The notes below the pieces were generated by a model, which saw only the letters and a list, made by a program, of their open reading frames with translations, was not told the origin of the DNA and did not search any database. DNA of 64,000 bases, taken from contig JAGMVK010000001.1 of the NCBI GenBank assembly GCA_020747065.1, positions 4,123,632 through 4,187,631 on the forward strand. The letters run 5' to 3'. The position numbers and the translations under genes were made by a program. Positions within the stretch are counted from its first letter, which is position 1. Each line of letters opens with the position of its first letter. Below, in pieces: positions 11,811 to 22,650 of this stretch. The DNA is from Cadophora sp. MPI-SDFR-AT-0126 (lineage: Eukaryota; Ascomycota; Leotiomycetes; Helotiales; Ploettnerulaceae).

Positions 11811-12652
11811 GGTAAGGAATACTGTGCGGTGGTTTCAGTGCCTGCGGTTTTGTTTTCGACTTGACAAAGTTGAGGAGACACGAGTCGGACTCATGGTAGT
11901 TCTATAGTGACAGCATTTTAGTGAGTTCGTCGAGAGTGTCCAGGGTTGAAGTGCCGAGCAGTCCGGGTTGAAGTGCCGAGGAGTGGTGAGGCTGGCGAAG
12001 TGAGAGGTGATTCTCGCTTATGTTTTGCTCTTCCAGTTATGTTAGACCCGTTTTATGGACGAGCGAGGGCTGAGACCAGACCAACCATGCTCAGGCGGTC
12101 TTGCTAACGCCGGTACCGATCAAGCTGAGTTGTAGCTGGGTCCCGAGCAACGGCGTCATAGTCCCGCTGCAAGGGGGATATTCGCAGTTGGAAGGACACA
12201 GAGCAAGGCACGAGCTGTTAGGTGAGAAGAGCCACGGCAGGCGGGTTAATTACACGGTGGTTCGGGATTTTGATTACAACCCCCGCAATGCACGTTGCTG
12301 GCCATGGAAGGTATAAACAGGGGCCAAAATATACCAGCTGTACCACCCTTTAGTAATCGTGCATTTCCCGGCCAGCCGCCAATGCAGGGATGTTCTCCAC
12401 GATGGTTCAGATCATATCACTTTAGTATCTGCGGCCTGCATTAATGTTTAGTGATCGTTCCGAGGCAACGGATCACCGTTCACCCCCCACTAACCGGTGT
12501 ATCCGCGGATCGGAATCGTACACCAGGACGATGTTCAGCACAAACCTTGATGCGGAAAGATGTAACGACCTTCGAACTCTTTGATATCACATTTATCTCC
12601 ATACCGACTGCCAGCGTAGCAATAAATCACACCGGCTCAAAACTTTCCAACA
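11811..12652. promoter_or_regulatory. Divergent intergenic region between the CoA ligase and MaoC-like genes
   Basis: About 840 bp separate the two start codons. It presumably holds both promoters (inference). I recognise no coding domain and no specific operator. Two tandem-like copies of GGTTGAAGTGCCGAG are seen near 11945-11985. Confidence 0.35.
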
Positions 12653-13252
12653 ATGCCCGCACCTGGGGAGAATGTCCCATTGGGCTCGGCCGCAGTCGCC
12701 TGGCTGAAGCGAGATGCACTGCTGTTCGCTGTGAGCATTGGCAATGGGACAGATGAACTCAACTTTGTCTTTGTTGGTATACCTGCGAGAGAAGAAGTAC
12801 GCGAATCACGGACTGATCACGTCTTCAGGAGTAAAACGATGTTTTCGAGGCATTCCCAACATACGCCAGCATTCTGCGTATGTTATACAGTCCTATACGT
12901 GTACAGGGGGGTCCAGAGATGCTGGCCTTTCATCCTCACGACAGCCTTCAAGTTGACCGATCAAGAAGTCGTTGATTTTTCTAGTCGATTCACTCCACCC
13001 GTGATTCCCAGTGTACCCAAACTTAACCCGGACAACATCATTGATGGCGGTAGGACCATGACATCCTACCGCCAAATCCCAACCAGTTCCGCCGGCCGAC
13101 GCTTTGAACTTCGCTCCAGACTTGTAGGCGTGTACGACAAGGGCAAACTGGGCTCGATTATCGAAGATGAGAAGATCTTGGTGGATGCGGCGTCAGGAGA
13201 GGAGTACGTGAAGGCAGTCGGAAACACCTTCTACCTTGGCCAGGGCAATTGA
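12653..13252 (+). pseudogene. MaoC-like / 2-enoyl-CoA hydratase (multifunctional enzyme type), N-terminal part only
   Basis: The ATG at 12653 starts a protein with VAWLKRDALLFAVSIG and DELNF, then AFPTYASIL in an exon near 12848-12880. After an intron (GTATGT at about 12880 to CACGACAG near 12949) come FKLTDQEVVDF and AGRRFELRSRLVGVYDKGK..EDEKILVDAASGEEYVKAVGN. This is the N-terminal half of fungal MaoC/HSD17B4-type hydratases, which act on enoyl-CoA in peroxisomes. The frame stops at 13250-13252, well before the catalytic hot-dog domain, and nothing resembling that domain follows. The first intron (about 12775-12845) does not give a clean junction, so a break there is also likely. I call it a 3'-truncated relic. 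Confidence 0.6.
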
Positions 13253-13379
13253 ACACCAAAGCCGTGCAAGGACCCCACGCGAATCTACGATCGAAAGGGG
13301 TACAGCTCCACAACGTACTACATTTCCTATCTATCCTGGATACTAAGGATAATCGGCTGACATCCTACAGGTTTGCACC

Positions 13380-14035
13380 GTATCCTTCGAACTACAACCC
13401 CATTATGCAATCGCACGTCGACCGGACCGATGAACAAAGGCCCGTTCTTCCTAACGATAACCGCGACCGGGTGTCTGACACATACGTATTGAGGAAGACT
13501 GTGGATGCGGATAATGCCGAGAACGTTGTTACTTCTGCTACGAGGATTGGCAGAGCGAGGACGGCATGGTTCGATTGAGGTGTTGCAATCCCTGGCTTCA
13601 CGAAGGCTGTCTCTCCAAATCCGTTCTCGACGGTCGTAGTCCCACTTGTAGAATCTGCTGAGATGGGAGATGTTGAAAAGGTTAAGGAGCTTCTAGAAAA
13701 GCACACGTCTTGTACACTGCAGGACTATTACGGCAGGATTCCACTGCATTTAGCGGTGCTGGAGGGACACGAAGAGGTGGTTAAGGAGCTGCTCGACCAT
13801 GGAGTCGGCACATCCACCGCCGATTTCAAGGGCCGGACGGCACTACACTTGCTGCACATGGCTATTCTCTAGGCGTTCTCACACTTCTCCTGGATAAAGG
13901 AGCGGATATGACCGCCCGAGTGGCGAGGCATGACGCCACTTCACTTAGCATACGGGGGATTCTGACGAGTGCTCGCGTTGTGGCGCAGACAGGGCAAATT
14001 GCTTTCAGCTTGTCCATACCCGTGCTGACCTTCTT
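13380..14035 (+). pseudogene. Ankyrin-repeat protein fragment
   Basis: Ankyrin repeats are clear: GDVEKVKELLEKH, GRIPLHLAVLEGHEEVVKELLDHG and GRTALHL, then after a one-base shift near 13852 AAHGYSLGVLTLLLDKGADMTA, and after another shift near 13930 MTPLHLAYGGF. The same frame extends upstream through a TGA at 13576-13578. The breaks make it a pseudogene. It follows the truncated hydratase directly, so the boundary between them may be a deletion junction. The partner domain (NLR, HET or other) is not preserved. Confidence 0.6.
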
Positions 14036-14402
14036 CAGGTTAAGCATGCCTTGAAAGCTGAGATGGCCAAGATCGTTTTTCTCGGCACGCAGGGCGGGAC
14101 GTTATATCCAACCTTGGAAACCCTGTGCGGATCAAGTTCGTCCCTTCCCTGGCCTTTACTATCGCCCGCCAACGTTCGACGACTGAAATTGAGTCGTTTC
14201 GAGCTGGAGTCGTGGTGTTGGGTGCATTCCTGATTCGGAGCCTCCTGGGCGATCGACAGATCGAATGACGACGACAATAAAGTGCAGCATTTAGTGGCGG
14301 CGCCATAATTGCGGATGACACGAAAGCGCTGTCTGCGGCGAGGTAGAACAATGTGGAAAGAAGAAAAAACGGGAGGTCATCACCGATTCTGCCTCCTCCA
14401 GG

Positions 14403-14525
14403 TACTCCCTTTATTCAGTGGTTTACAAATGGGGCTATCCACTTCTAGGGAAAAGGGATTAATTAGTTCGTCAAATAACCTTGTAGTGGAAGGACCCCTT
14501 GGCAGACCACTGAATAAAGGGAGTA
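14403..14525. mobile_element. MITE with 18-bp perfect terminal inverted repeats and TA duplication
   Basis: CTCCCTTTATTCAGTGGT at 14405-14422 is repeated inverted at 14506-14523, and both ends are flanked by TA (14403-14404 and 14524-14525). The whole element is 119 bp with no coding capacity. TA duplication and size fit a non-autonomous element of the Tc1/mariner-pogo superfamily. No autonomous partner with this terminus is in the window. Confidence 0.8.
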
Positions 14526-15595
14526 AATTTACCTCTCTATACAAGCCACATAAGCCACTGGCGTACCCCGCAGCCCCTTAAAAAAGCTATGAACTTCCCC
14601 CTCTAGCGACATACTCCATAGATCTAGCCAAGACTTTTTGTGGGTTCTGTTGTGAAGCCGCACGCACCGACACACCTAAGCAATTAGCCGAGCCACCCAG
14701 CTGGGCGGACATGTCCGGGGGATCAAGGGATTGTCCGTGGGCCACTGCGCCGGAGCCGTTCTCCCGCTGACCCGGTCTCACACTCTCCTGCTTTGGCGCC
14801 CACGACGCGGCCTCGAAGTGCCTCGAATCACATCACTCCCCGCTCAAAATGCCTCTCAGTCTCAGAAAGGAGATTCGCCCAGAGCTCGAGCCATGTCTTC
14901 TCGGCAACGGTCGCTCGGGGAGCACCGAGACACCACCAACTACGAGTCCACATCGAACGCAATCGTATGATCCCCTGCAGCCACGTCAAGCCTCTGCTGC
15001 TTTAGAAGTCAACGTACGCCAGCCATGAATATGAATGAATGAAAGCTGGTCTTCGAGAACAGCAGGTACTGCACTCGTCGAACTGGTGTAGGATTTATTG
15101 CAAGTCGTCGTTGGTTCTCCCGTCGTATCAACATACTCCGTCCGAAGTATAAACTTACCTACCTAGGTAAGTTTCCTTATGATTTGGATCGACTTTGTTA
15201 GGAATAGGTGGCTAGAGACATACTTGTACGGAAATAAACGAGATTGCCGCTGAATATGGACCAGATAATTCCAATATCACGAAATAAACGCCACTGCAGG
15301 GACTGCCCATGTGAATCCCTTTTTGCTTTTGGCTTGTCGCGGGGTGACATTAGATGTGCAAGTTGGATGCTCCTCCTGGACCTTTACCAATGTCTCATAG
15401 GGCTCATCGAGGACAATTCAGGAGGGACGCATTTGTTTTAGCAGCACTATTTAAACCTCGCACCCCCGTTGATGAGGGGTCTCAACACCCCAAAAACCCA
15501 CTTCCGGACAGCCAAACAACAGTACAGCTTGTCACCAACTGTTCCGCCCTTGAGCTGGCGATCACAACAATATTGTGCCTCAAGCCCGAGCCAAC
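14526..15595. other. Intergenic, no supported gene
   Basis: No recognised coding domain. A near-perfect palindrome, AAACTTACCTA-cc-TAGGTAAGTTT, lies at 15151-15174 (11-bp arms). The stretch before 15596 should contain the promoter of the receptor-transporter gene. Confidence 0.4.
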
Positions 15596-18074
15596 ATGGA
15601 GAGCGGAGACCGGAGTAAGGCAATCTTTATCGCCGTGACGGGGTCCTTCGTCTTCGCCAGTATTTTTGCCGCTGGCCGAGTTGTTAGCCGCTTTGTTGTC
15701 GTTAAACGGCACGGCTGGGACGATTACACCTTCATATTGGCATGGGTGAGTGTGCCTGCAGCTCATAACAGGAGAGCGAGACTAACCAGGCTATGATTAG
15801 ATCCTCGCGTTTGGACTGACCTTCGCCGTCAACTTCGGTACCTCCAAGGGCCTCGGCCTTCATAATGATAGTATCTTGCCGGCTTGGACCGCCCAGCTCC
15901 TTGCCGCCGAGTACGCGGCTATCGTTCTGTTCACTCCTGCGCTAGTCGTCACTAAGATCTCCATCCTTTTGCTCTATCTTGATATTGCGAAACACCAGAC
16001 CTTTTTCCGTATTGCCTCCTATGCAATTTTGTCGGTGGTAGTAATAGGAGGTGTTACCATAAGTTTTCTGACCGCTTTCCATTGCAGCCCGGTCCAGGCA
16101 GCGTACAATGCCGATATCAGGAACTTCAAATGCATATCTATCCAGAAGACCCTGCTAGCTTCAGCACCTATTAATATCGGAACCGACCTGGCCATCCTCG
16201 TTTTACCTATTCCCCTACTAACAACGCTGCCCTTACCGCTGCTGCGAAAGAGCATCTTGATCTTGTCTTTCATTTTTGGCGTCATCTTCGTGGCTGCGGT
16301 TGACGTTACCCGAATCTATTATCTACAGCTCGCGACAATTGGGTCCAACCCGCCAGACCGTACCCGGCTAAGCACTGGTCTGGATTTTTCCTTCAATGCG
16401 GGTTTGGCGCTCTTATGGTCAGCGATCGAGGTTGATGTAGCTATCCTCGGTGCATCGATCCCAACTCTGGTTCCATTGCTCAAGCGACTTATCCCGATGA
16501 ATGGGCCTAAGTCGCAGGCAGGGCCTAATGGCACTGTTTTTCTCAGTGAGCTGCCACGTCGACCCATCTGGACAGCTGATCCTGGTTCCAAACGGCCCTT
16601 CAATTCAATATCCACGTCGCTCCCTCGAGAGCAGGAGTCGCGGGCGAATACGATCGAATTTCCTGTCACGCAATCCACAGAAACAGGGACCCAACAACCA
16701 TGGGAATGTTCGACCCCTCGACTTAGCGAACACTCCTCCCCTTTTGGATTCATCAACATGGATCCGACTAAATGCATAGTCGATATGCGAGGGTCCGAAT
16801 CGGTTAAATACTGCGCTATTATCAACACTTGCATGTTCTTAAACGGATTCACCTATACGATGTTGTTCTCTGTCAACGGAAACATCCCAATAATACACAA
16901 TCGTATCCAAGCTATAGGCATACTCTCAGCCTCCTACGGTGGCGCTGGGATTTTCAGCCCATTCTTAGGATATGCGATTCTACACGTTTTCGGATTCAAG
17001 ACCACTATCTTAGTCTCTTTAGCCATTTGCTGCGCCGGCACGCTGATGTTTTGGCCGTCCGGCGCCTTGGGTTCCTATCCCGCCTTTATCATCTCTAATG
17101 TGGTTGTCGGCATTTCTTTGACCTGTTTAGAAATGGCTGTCGACACCTTTAATGCGCTCTGCGGACCACCGGAATTCGCAGAAATCCGAGTTCTCTTAGG
17201 TACCGGGACAGAAGCCATAGGCGGAGTGTTGAGTTTGATACTCGCAAAATACGCCATCTCTATTAACACGGACGACACGCGCAGTTTGATTTCCCTTCAG
17301 TGGGCTTTCTTTGTGATTGCTTTGTTCACTGTCGTGCTCGGGCTTGTCTTCTACTACATACCCCTGCCCGAAGCAACTAGGCAGGACCTACAACGTCGAC
17401 AGGACCTCTTATGGACAAATCCTTCAAAGAAATACCTCGGAAAATTCCCTGTCATCTTTGCTCCTTTGGCACTAGCCGCCATGTCTTCGTTCTTTACCGC
17501 CGGGGCATTGGCAAGCTTAAGAAGCTTCATTGGCAGTGTTCTGTCCAGCATTTCAACAAGCTCGAAGACCGCTCCGATGGTTACTATCTCCGATTTCCAG
17601 CTTCTCCTCACAGTCATCTATGCTGCTGGCTCATATTTCTTCGCCTTCTTGTGTTTTCTCATACCCCCACGTTACATCCTGTTCTGGGCGCATACTTGTG
17701 GGATCGTCTTCGCGGTGCTAATCGCTCAAGTCCAATTCTCCTCGGTTCGCAGTGTTCAAGTGTTAACGTTAGTCCTTTCGATCTTCCAGGGGCCGATACC
17801 CAACCTAAATTTTGCCATCGCATTTCGGGGTCTCGGCCAGTGGACCAAGCTCGCAGGGTGCATATTGGTAGGATTTTCGAGTCTCGGAGCCAGTGTCTGG
17901 CCATGGGTCATGTTGGCCGTTGCGACCAGCCATTCCGCACGATATGCCTTCTATATTGTTACCGCTCTCTTCGGGGCGGGCATTTTTCTCCCCATTTACC
18001 TCATCCTAAAACGTGCGACACATCATCGAACGCCAGGCTGGCGGGCTGTGGCCAAGGTATTCCAACGGGCATGA
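15596..18074 (+). CDS. Fusion protein: rhodopsin-domain 7TM receptor module + MFS transporter (fucose-permease-like)
   Basis: Exons 15596-15745 and 15801-18074 (intron GTGAGT..TTAG, 55 bp) give 807 residues without a stop. Residues 1 to about 277 are a complete PTH11-type rhodopsin domain: TM1 AIFIAVTGSFVFASIFAAGRVVSRF, then GWDDYTFILAW, IVLFTPALVVTKISILLLYL and GTDLAILVLPIPLL, ending near LGASIPTLVPLLKRL. A Ser/Pro-rich linker spans about 278-380. Residues from about 384 to 795 form 12 hydrophobic helices with features of the FHS/fucose-permease branch of the MFS, such as FSPFLGYAILHVFGFKTTIL, FIISNVVVGISLTCLEMAVDTFNALCG and AEIRVLLGTGTEAIGG. About 19 membrane helices are expected. Function is unknown; a sensor fused to a transporter could act as a transceptor (inference). 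A mis-joined pair of genes is unlikely, because the frame is continuous through the linker. Confidence 0.82.
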
Positions 18075-19090
18075 CTATTGGAAGAAGGAGGTGTGCTGAT
18101 CCAAAGTTTTGCGTTCTTCCGAGCAGTCTGATTCTGAGATGGCGCAATAGCGACCTGAAGATAGAGTGGGCGAAACCTGTAAAAAATAATAATCTTGAAA
18201 ATATATAGATTTTCGCAAGCCCTTGGTCTTTGCTTGCTCGTAGTTCACTTACCTATGCCTTGTGAATGCGCCTTACAGACTGATTTCCACTCACTTTAGG
18301 CGAACCGCAGAGTAACCATGCCGCTGGAACGCGTCCTATAGAGTTTACAGCAGTGCTTCACGACTATGTTGTCTGTGATAGCGAGAACGATGTATAAGTC
18401 GAGCCTTGAGTTCAAAGCTTTCATAGTAGCTTGAAGGATCCCAAAGTCGAAAACACCCGACACATCCATACCCAGTACTCCTCTAACCAATTCTTCACAG
18501 CCCGAATTAACGCCATTAGGATCAAAATCTCGGCGTGACTGCCCGTGGCATCTGTACCCTGCACTTGCCCGGCATCGGCTGATGGTCCATCCAATTCCAT
18601 GACTTGAGATAGTTGTGTGTTGTCCGACTTCCGCAGCGGGTAAGCAGGCGAATTTTCAGCGAGAGGCTCGTTTGGTCTGTCTTGGCGTAGGATTCTGCCT
18701 CTCTCGATGTTTTGTTCTATATCGTATTGACCGATCGACATAGTGCTGTCGGGTTCAAGGTCCTTCTCGGTATCATGCTAGTTTCTTGAACACCTTCGTC
18801 GGCTGAATCCGCCTCCCTATGATCAAGGAATGTATCATTTGCATCTCCTCCCACCTCTTTCCAACTGCCAGAGATATCTTGCTTCTCGAGGAACTCATGG
18901 GTACCTTATAGGTATGCCTTCTTCGGCCTCAGTTAGCAAATGAGACGAAAGAGCTCAACAAGTGTCAACTTTACCACTGTGTCTTGGATGGATGGCGGCC
19001 AATAACGACTCCCTGATGACCTGATTGACTGGACGCGGCCAGCTCTATCGCGAACAATTAGAGCAACCCAAGCATCGGTACTGTATCTTT
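18075..19090. other. No recognised gene; an acidic minus-strand open frame at 18421-18741
   Basis: The minus-strand frame 18741-18421 encodes 106 residues (start MSIGQYDIEQ, C-terminal VKNWLEEYWVWM), and similar acidic sequence continues upstream to about 18900 in a shifted frame. I do not recognise it. It may be the degraded 3' part of a gene. The rest shows nothing. Confidence 0.3.
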
Positions 19091-19590
19091 GGCTCCGTCG
19101 AATTGTGTTGATAACAAGAAACAAAGCGGTTGTACTTACACTTAGGAAGCCTCGACCACAGTCCGGACAAGAGCGCATCAGCCATATCTATAGGTCAATA
19201 AGAGCCGTAAGAAGAGATGGGACCACGATAACAATCTTATGGCTTCCATCAAGTGAGGAAAACGAACTCATAAAGCTTGCCAAGGAGAAGGCAAAGGATG
19301 CAACAAGACAGGGTACCACCCCGCAGACACTGCACCATGAGAGGGTTACCGGAAAACATTGGAAAACATTCTAAAAGAGTTGACACAGCATTACCTGGCA
19401 AACACACACGACAGCTCTACGATCGACTGTCATGGGAGGAAGCTAGTGTGCTTGCCCAACTCAGGACAGGCATAGCAAGACTGAACGTCTACCTCCACCG
19501 AATCAAAGCTGCGTCGACAGATCAGTGTGAATATGGACAAGCGCGTGAGAGAGTAGACCACTTCCTCTTCCGGTACAGAAGGTAGACAGA
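19091..19590 (+). pseudogene. Tad1-like LINE remnant: RNase H and C-terminal zinc-binding part
   Basis: On the + strand the frame reads KAVVLTLRKPRPQSGQERIS, ITILWLPSSEENELIKLAKEKAKDAT, a shift, then ALPGKHTRQLYDRLSWEEASVLAQLRTGIARLNVYL, TDQCEYGQARERVDHFLFRYRR. This is the end of fungal Tad-type non-LTR retrotransposons (RNase H followed by a C-x-C...H...C knuckle). Two knuckle cysteines now read Tyr, as expected from C-to-T/G-to-A decay. No RT domain is left. A second fragment of the same kind is at 28083-28420 in opposite orientation. Confidence 0.65.
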
Positions 19591-20958
19591 GTCAATCATC
19601 ATGTGATAGAGTCCCGTGACTCATGGCAAGAGAGTACCAATGAGGTCAAAACAGCTCACCGTATTCTAACAAGTAAAGTGGTTGCTTGCTTGCAATATAC
19701 GACAGTACTAATAGCCATTTAGCAAACTGCCTATCCTCTCCCCAAAGATTTGCTACCGGAAGGCGTCGAAAAGCGCCATTCAAACAAGAGAAAAGAGATT
19801 ACTGAAGAAGAATAACGAGGAAGATGACTGGACTATTTATAAACGGATAGAGAATTAGGTCGAGAATGAAACTGAACCCACAGATGTAGATATGAGTAGA
19901 TAATGTATCAGCGCCCTCTTCTCGGGTTCGTACGCCGTCGACTTGTAGATGACAGATAGGGCATGCTGATGGGTCTGCCATAAGAGATGAGACAAGGCGT
20001 GTACGTCGTGCAAGAACGCAGAAACCTGATTGAAATTCTCATCGTGTAGAAACAGGCTGCAATGGCTGTAAGCGCCACGGCAAACCACTGAACGGTATCT
20101 ATTACCGGGAGGTCCTGATAATATTGACATATGGAGACCGAGTTTACCGAGCCGCAGAAACGATGCAGGTCCCGCCAGATCGGTTGACGGGAACGCCTTA
20201 AAGCCAGCAGCGGGAGCTAGCTGCACTAGCGCGCATGTGCATGCAGCCTCGTCTCTTTTCTTCAACAACAAACAATTGCCAACCTTTGCCAACCTCCACC
20301 ATAACTCCAGATTCGCGTCGCAGATTCTATATCGATTAAAAAATACCTAAATACCTCATTTCTGGAGTTTGGCGATCTGCGGAGCTGATTTGACGCGTCT
20401 AACGCGTTTAGCGCTAAGTTGAGTTCACTTTTCTCCGATATCTTACAACTTCTCCTCCACAACTCTCCTATACAACCAACCTCAAATTCCGTCACAGTCA
20501 AAGGCGTTGGTCAAGTTTGTTATTCTCAGCAGCAGAGAAGCACCGAGCTTCTGCAGTACATCAACTCCGCACGAAACAAAACTAACCTCCCGACAAGATC
20601 CTGCAACCTCTTTACAACTTGGGGCCGTGATCACCTAGGGTCTTGGTAGGAAGTATAGATGACAGAACTAGAGCTGTGGAGGTGGATGCATCATGTGGAG
20701 TCGCGGGCATGGATCGAGCTGGTGTGTGGGTTGTATCGCTTTTGACATTAAGATTGTGAACTATTGCGTTATGTAGATACAAAAGTGTTGGAGAGGCCCA
20801 TGTCAAGGCGTCCAGGGTAAGCTGTACGGGGGGTTCAGGTGGGGTTCGTCCACCGTTGTCAGTGGCGAGGCAATGTTGACCATAGAATAACATCGAATAC
20901 TCTGATTCTCCCCACAAATTTCTACAATTAGCGAGGGAAATTACTGGGCTGGACGCGG
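19591..20958. other. No supported gene
   Basis: Some of the first 200 bp may be the 3' tail of the LINE remnant. Open frames on either strand between 19850 and 20920 show no recognised domain. Confidence 0.35.
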
Positions 20959-20984
20959 CCCACCCGAAACCTCCTTTCGTACTC
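20958..20984. repeat. Extra, diverged copy of the mariner right terminus
   Basis: GGCCCACCCGAAACCTCCTTTCGTAC at about 20959-20984 resembles the right end of the adjacent element (GACCCACTGGAAACTCCCTTTCGTAC, 22241-22266), in the same orientation, with about five mismatches. Only about 28 bp separate it from the left end of that element. It may be the end of a second, deleted copy. Confidence 0.5.
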
Positions 20985-21012
20985 CTCTGATGGTTTCCGA
21001 TGCAAACTTTCG

Positions 21013-22265
21013 TACGAAAGGGGGTTTCCAGTGGGTCTCGTACACCCTAGCAAGGCGGTGAGCTGCATCGAAGCACGTAGAACCTATGCTTCCACCATTG
21101 ATTTAATGACTGTCCCTTACAGATTTGTATGGAATAGATATTGTTAAAATGCCTTGGATATATAAAACCCTAACTCGTGTGCGCTTTAAAATCCTCTTAC
21201 AAGAAGGATATTCTATTCGCGGAGCTACTTAAAAGCTTAATATTCCGGCTTCTTCTGTATAATACTTTATTAATAAACCTGATCGATAAGTAAAGCCTCT
21301 TAGTACGACTCTGAAGGTTTCTTGAGAATAGATTTAAGAGATAATTAAGTAGTTTACAGGTTACTATAATCGACGAGCTTCTTTTCTACGGTAAATCCGC
21401 GAGTAATTCAATCTCGATTGTATAGATAGTACTCTCTTTCGAGCCTTTGAACGATATCGCTATTATTACTACGTTCCTGATTATAAGCCTTTTATATTAA
21501 AGGCGAATAAGTTAAAGCGTTAGAGTTTTGCTATTGTAAACTAGGACTAATCTAAGGAATACTAGCGCCGAGAGAGGTTTATAGATAAAACAATTACTCG
21601 TACGGATCTTTTCTATAGACGGAAAATTCTACGAAAACGTAGAAAATAAAAGAGACTTAATTATATCTAGTTTACTTTCTATTCTAGTTATAAATCGGTT
21701 ATAGTATAGGCTATAATTAAATATAATTATAAATTAAAGATCTACTTTTGTTTATATAAGGGAGAAGACAAAGGCTTTAATTAAAAGAAGTACGTAGATT
21801 AAATCTATTATAGCTCTTTAAAGAAGATATTTAAGTAACCGAGCGACTTCTTTTATATCGAGGATAATAGTAAAGTACACGAAAAGACAGATACTTAATA
21901 AAATCATGGACTCTGTAATACTGTACGCTTAGAATATTATATATACTTAATTGAGTAGTCTTCTTATTCGCTGGACTTGAATCCGATAGAAAATATCTAG
22001 CGAATTCTAAAACAAAAGCTCAGAAGTAGAAATTCATATAGCAGTTAAGCTCTTAAGGACTTAAAAACAATTATTCTAGATATTTAGGAAAACGAGATTT
22101 CTATTGAACTAATTAATAGATTTATTAATATAATACTAGAAAGAATAGCAAAGGTTAGATTGAGAAAAGGGGGACCTTCTGGATAGTAAATTATTACTGT
22201 AAATAGCTATAGAATACGGCAGAATCAAGGGGGTGTACGAGACCCACTGGAAACTCCCTTTCGTA
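21013..22265 (+). mobile_element. Tc1/mariner-type DNA transposon, RIP-degraded
   Basis: Terminal inverted repeats of about 34 bp (CGAAAGGGGGTTTCCAGTGG at 21015, continuing to TCGTACACCC) match the reverse complement at the right end (about 22230-22263) with one or two differences. Both ends are flanked by TA (21013-21014, 22264-22265). The 1249-bp interior is very AT-rich. On the + strand it reads as a broken transposase: an HTH-like start (LLQEGYSIREAT), YNRRASFLR, and near the 3' end a reading like LDLNPIENI, followed by INRFIN and RIAKVRLRKGG. Stops are dense, many TAG/TAA. It is a dead element, but its ends are well kept. Confidence 0.8.
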
Positions 22266-22650
22266 CTTTCGTACCTTCCGTACCAGCGAGCGCTGCAAGG
22301 CTCTTCGTCTGATAAGTGCCAGACGTCTCTAAATTATTGGTTGCGAACGAGCGGGCACAATGTATTAGCTGCCTGAACCCGACGACTTGCATGGTGGCTG
22401 AGAATCTGCAGCAGACCTAGGCTGCTGACCCAACCAATCTTTTCAATTTGGTCCCCTGAAACACTCACTGAAAAAGCGGCGGCTGCCTCCGCTGTTTCGA
22501 CATCAAAAAGCCTGAAAACTCCACATCATTCCTATTTTTTGATGGATCTTCAGCAGACATCGAGTTGTCTCTCCTGTGATGGGAGTCGTTCTTGCCCGGG
22601 CGCGCATTGTCTTCCCAACGGAGTAGGAGCAGACGACTCCGCATTTCACC
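22266..22650. other. Upstream region of the NACHT-ankyrin gene
   Basis: This is the short non-repetitive stretch between the mariner element and the start codon. It presumably holds the promoter. No motif is recognised with confidence. Confidence 0.4.

Noticed and set aside
16319..16852. Minus-strand frame of 177 codons inside the receptor-transporter gene
   Set aside because: Shadow of the + strand gene; no domain and no splice support.
19855..20292. Minus-strand frame of 145 codons
   Set aside because: No recognised domain, no start context or intron support; likely chance.
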